Source: Prevotellaceae bacterium (lineage in GTDB: Bacteria; Bacteroidota; Bacteroidia; Bacteroidales; Bacteroidaceae). Taken from it: DNA of 5,808 bases. The notes beneath the pieces were generated by a model. It searched no databases. It was given only the letters and a program-made list of their open reading frames with translations, and was not told the DNA's origin. The stretch is from the NCBI GenBank assembly GCA_030523505.1, contig JAUNIK010000184.1, forward strand, positions 1-5,808, in the 5' to 3' direction. Position numbers and translations under genes: made by a program. Every line of letters begins with the position of its first letter. Position 1 is the first letter of the stretch. This document shows, one piece after another, positions 4,808 through 5,808 of this stretch.

Positions 4808-5808
4808 TTACTTCTTGTTAACCTTGATAGTGCTGAGGCTACCATCGCTCATGGTTGTTGTCAAAAGATTAACACCCTTAACCATCGCATTGCGTGCGTC
4901 AACAATATTGTTACCACGATAGAGAACAGCACCGTTGATACTTGTTACTGTGTAACCCTGAACCTTTGCAGTGCCCATGTCTGTCTTGCTGATTGCTGTT
5001 GCATTTCCGAGGTCGAGTACATAACCCATAACCATCCAATTGCCTGCATCGTAGTAGTTGTTGTAAATCCAACCACCGAAGATGTTTCCATCAGTGCTAG
5101 CAACAGGTGTACCAGTCATTGTAACTTCCGCACCTGGAACTTCCTCCCAATTATCATCATACTCAGCGAGGGTGTATGTCATATTCTCCTTCACGAGTGT
5201 TGCAGCATCAGGGCATGTACGCTCAAGGTATGCGAGGAGTGTTTCTTCCTCACCTTCAATTGGCCAGAGTGTGGCATCACGAGCATAATCGTTGGCAGGA
5301 CTTGCACAGAGTGTAGTACCGTCAGCAAGTACAGCTGTTGGGAGTGCATTGTTGTTTGTGCTCATCGCATAGCTGTTGTTTGTGAGGTCGAAACGGATTG
5401 GAGTGAGGTTCGATACAGGGAACCATGATCCTGGTGCTGGTTCGCCTTCTGTGATAAGTGTTGATGCGTAGTACTTTCCATCAGGACTCATGAACACATC
5501 ATTGAACTCGAAAGTTGGACCATACACATTATTTGGATCGTAGAGTGCATCAAAGAAGAGGTTCTGTGCTGCATAGAATTCATTCATTGCATTCTGATAT
5601 GCTTCATAGTCAGCAAGGAACTGAGTTGGATCTGCGATATAGTCAGCAGGAACCACGTCTGCAGGATACTCGCCTGGATCCTCGCCACTCCACATTGCCA
5701 TCCAGTATGCGTCAACAGCAGCATCGTGGTCGATGAGAGCCTGCTCGTAGATTGCCTTCTCTTCATCAGTCATATAGTCGCGTGGATCAACTTCTGTTGG
5801 CTCTACTG
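4808..5808 (-). CDS. Unrecognised, probably secreted protein with helical repeats and putative type IX sorting tail (5'-truncated by window)
   Basis: The reading frame is open from the right edge to a stop at 4808, about 333 residues, and the true start lies outside the window. The ATG at 5773 is internal to this frame (VEPTEVDPRDY precedes it) and is probably not the start. Numbering from that Met, the first ~80 residues are rich in Ala, Tyr and Asp and contain two related helical units (DPRDY.. and DPTQF..). Residues ~85-260 are a beta-rich, Asn/Thr/Gly-rich region with no family I recognise and only two cysteines (156 and 187). The last ~55 residues (TVTSINGAVLYRG ... KGVNLLTTTMSDGS ... 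VNKK) resemble the type A C-terminal sorting domain of type IX secretion cargo, which would place the protein at the cell surface or outside. Signal peptide and function are unseen. Transcription ends at the adjacent strong terminator. Confidence 0.82.
   Translation of the reverse strand, partial: VEPTEVDPRDYMTDEEKAIYEQALIDHDAAVDAYWMAMWSGEDPGEYPADVVPADYIADPTQFLADYEAYQNAMNEFYAAQNLFFDALYDPNNVYGPTFEFNDVFMSPDGKYYASTLITEGEPAPGSWFPVSNLTPIRFDLTNNSYAMSTNNNALPTAVLADGTTLCASPANDYARDATLWPIEGEEETLLAYLERTCPDAATLVKENMTYTLAEYDDNWEEVPGAEVTMTGTPVASTDGNIFGGWIYNNYYDAGNWMVMGYVLDLGNATAISKTDMGTAKVQGYTVTSINGAVLYRGNNIVDARNAMVKGVNLLTTTMSDGSLSTIKVNKK

Noticed and set aside
4659..4922. A plus-strand frame spanning the gdhA end, the C-rich hairpin and the terminator.
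   Set aside because: It crosses a strong terminator and overlaps two genes in other frames; no support as coding.
5771..5773. ATG at 5773 as the start of the right-edge gene.
   Set aside because: The frame stays open to the window edge with protein-like residues matching the internal repeat (DPRDY), so the gene begins outside the window.

Overview
The window looks like chromosome from a member of the Bacteroidota, most likely Prevotella or a close relative. The evidence is as follows. Several gene starts are preceded by the Bacteroidota-type promoter (TTTG, about 20 nt, then TAnnTTTG). No start has a Shine-Dalgarno sequence. The encoded proteins resemble Bacteroidales proteins, and the last gene appears to end in a type IX secretion sorting domain. 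Genus-level placement is inference.

Layout, left to right. (1) A HAD-superfamily phosphatase on the minus strand (15-662). (2) A short divergent promoter region (663-795). (3) A secreted, Tat-type-leader metallophosphoesterase with a purple-acid-phosphatase-like N-terminal domain (plus strand, 796-2151). (4) A Gfo/Idh/MocA-family NAD(P)-dependent oxidoreductase (minus strand, 2132-3106), convergent with the previous gene and overlapping its 3' end by 20 bp. (5) A 249-bp divergent intergenic region with a hexanucleotide repeat beside the oxidoreductase promoter and a near-perfect promoter for the next gene. (6) A complete hexameric-type glutamate dehydrogenase, gdhA (plus strand, 3356-4693). 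(7) A short convergent intergenic region with a C-rich hairpin and a strong bidirectional terminator. (8) The 3' part of an unrecognised, probably exported protein (minus strand, 4808 to beyond the right edge), with two divergent copies of a helical repeat and a putative type IX secretion tail.

The genes do not form an operon: strands alternate (-, +, -, +, -), each complete gene has its own promoter signal, and no shared pathway is evident. Glutamate dehydrogenase is a central ammonia-assimilation enzyme. The others are phosphatases or oxidoreductases of unassigned substrate and a surface or secreted protein. I do not see a defence system, mobile element, CRISPR array or RNA gene.

The most interesting points are small-scale: an intrinsic terminator for the oxidoreductase that seems to lie inside the coding sequence of the opposing phosphoesterase; a hexamer tandem repeat in the promoter spacer of the oxidoreductase; the NAD-type coenzyme residues of the glutamate dehydrogenase; and the internally repeated, unrecognised protein at the right edge.
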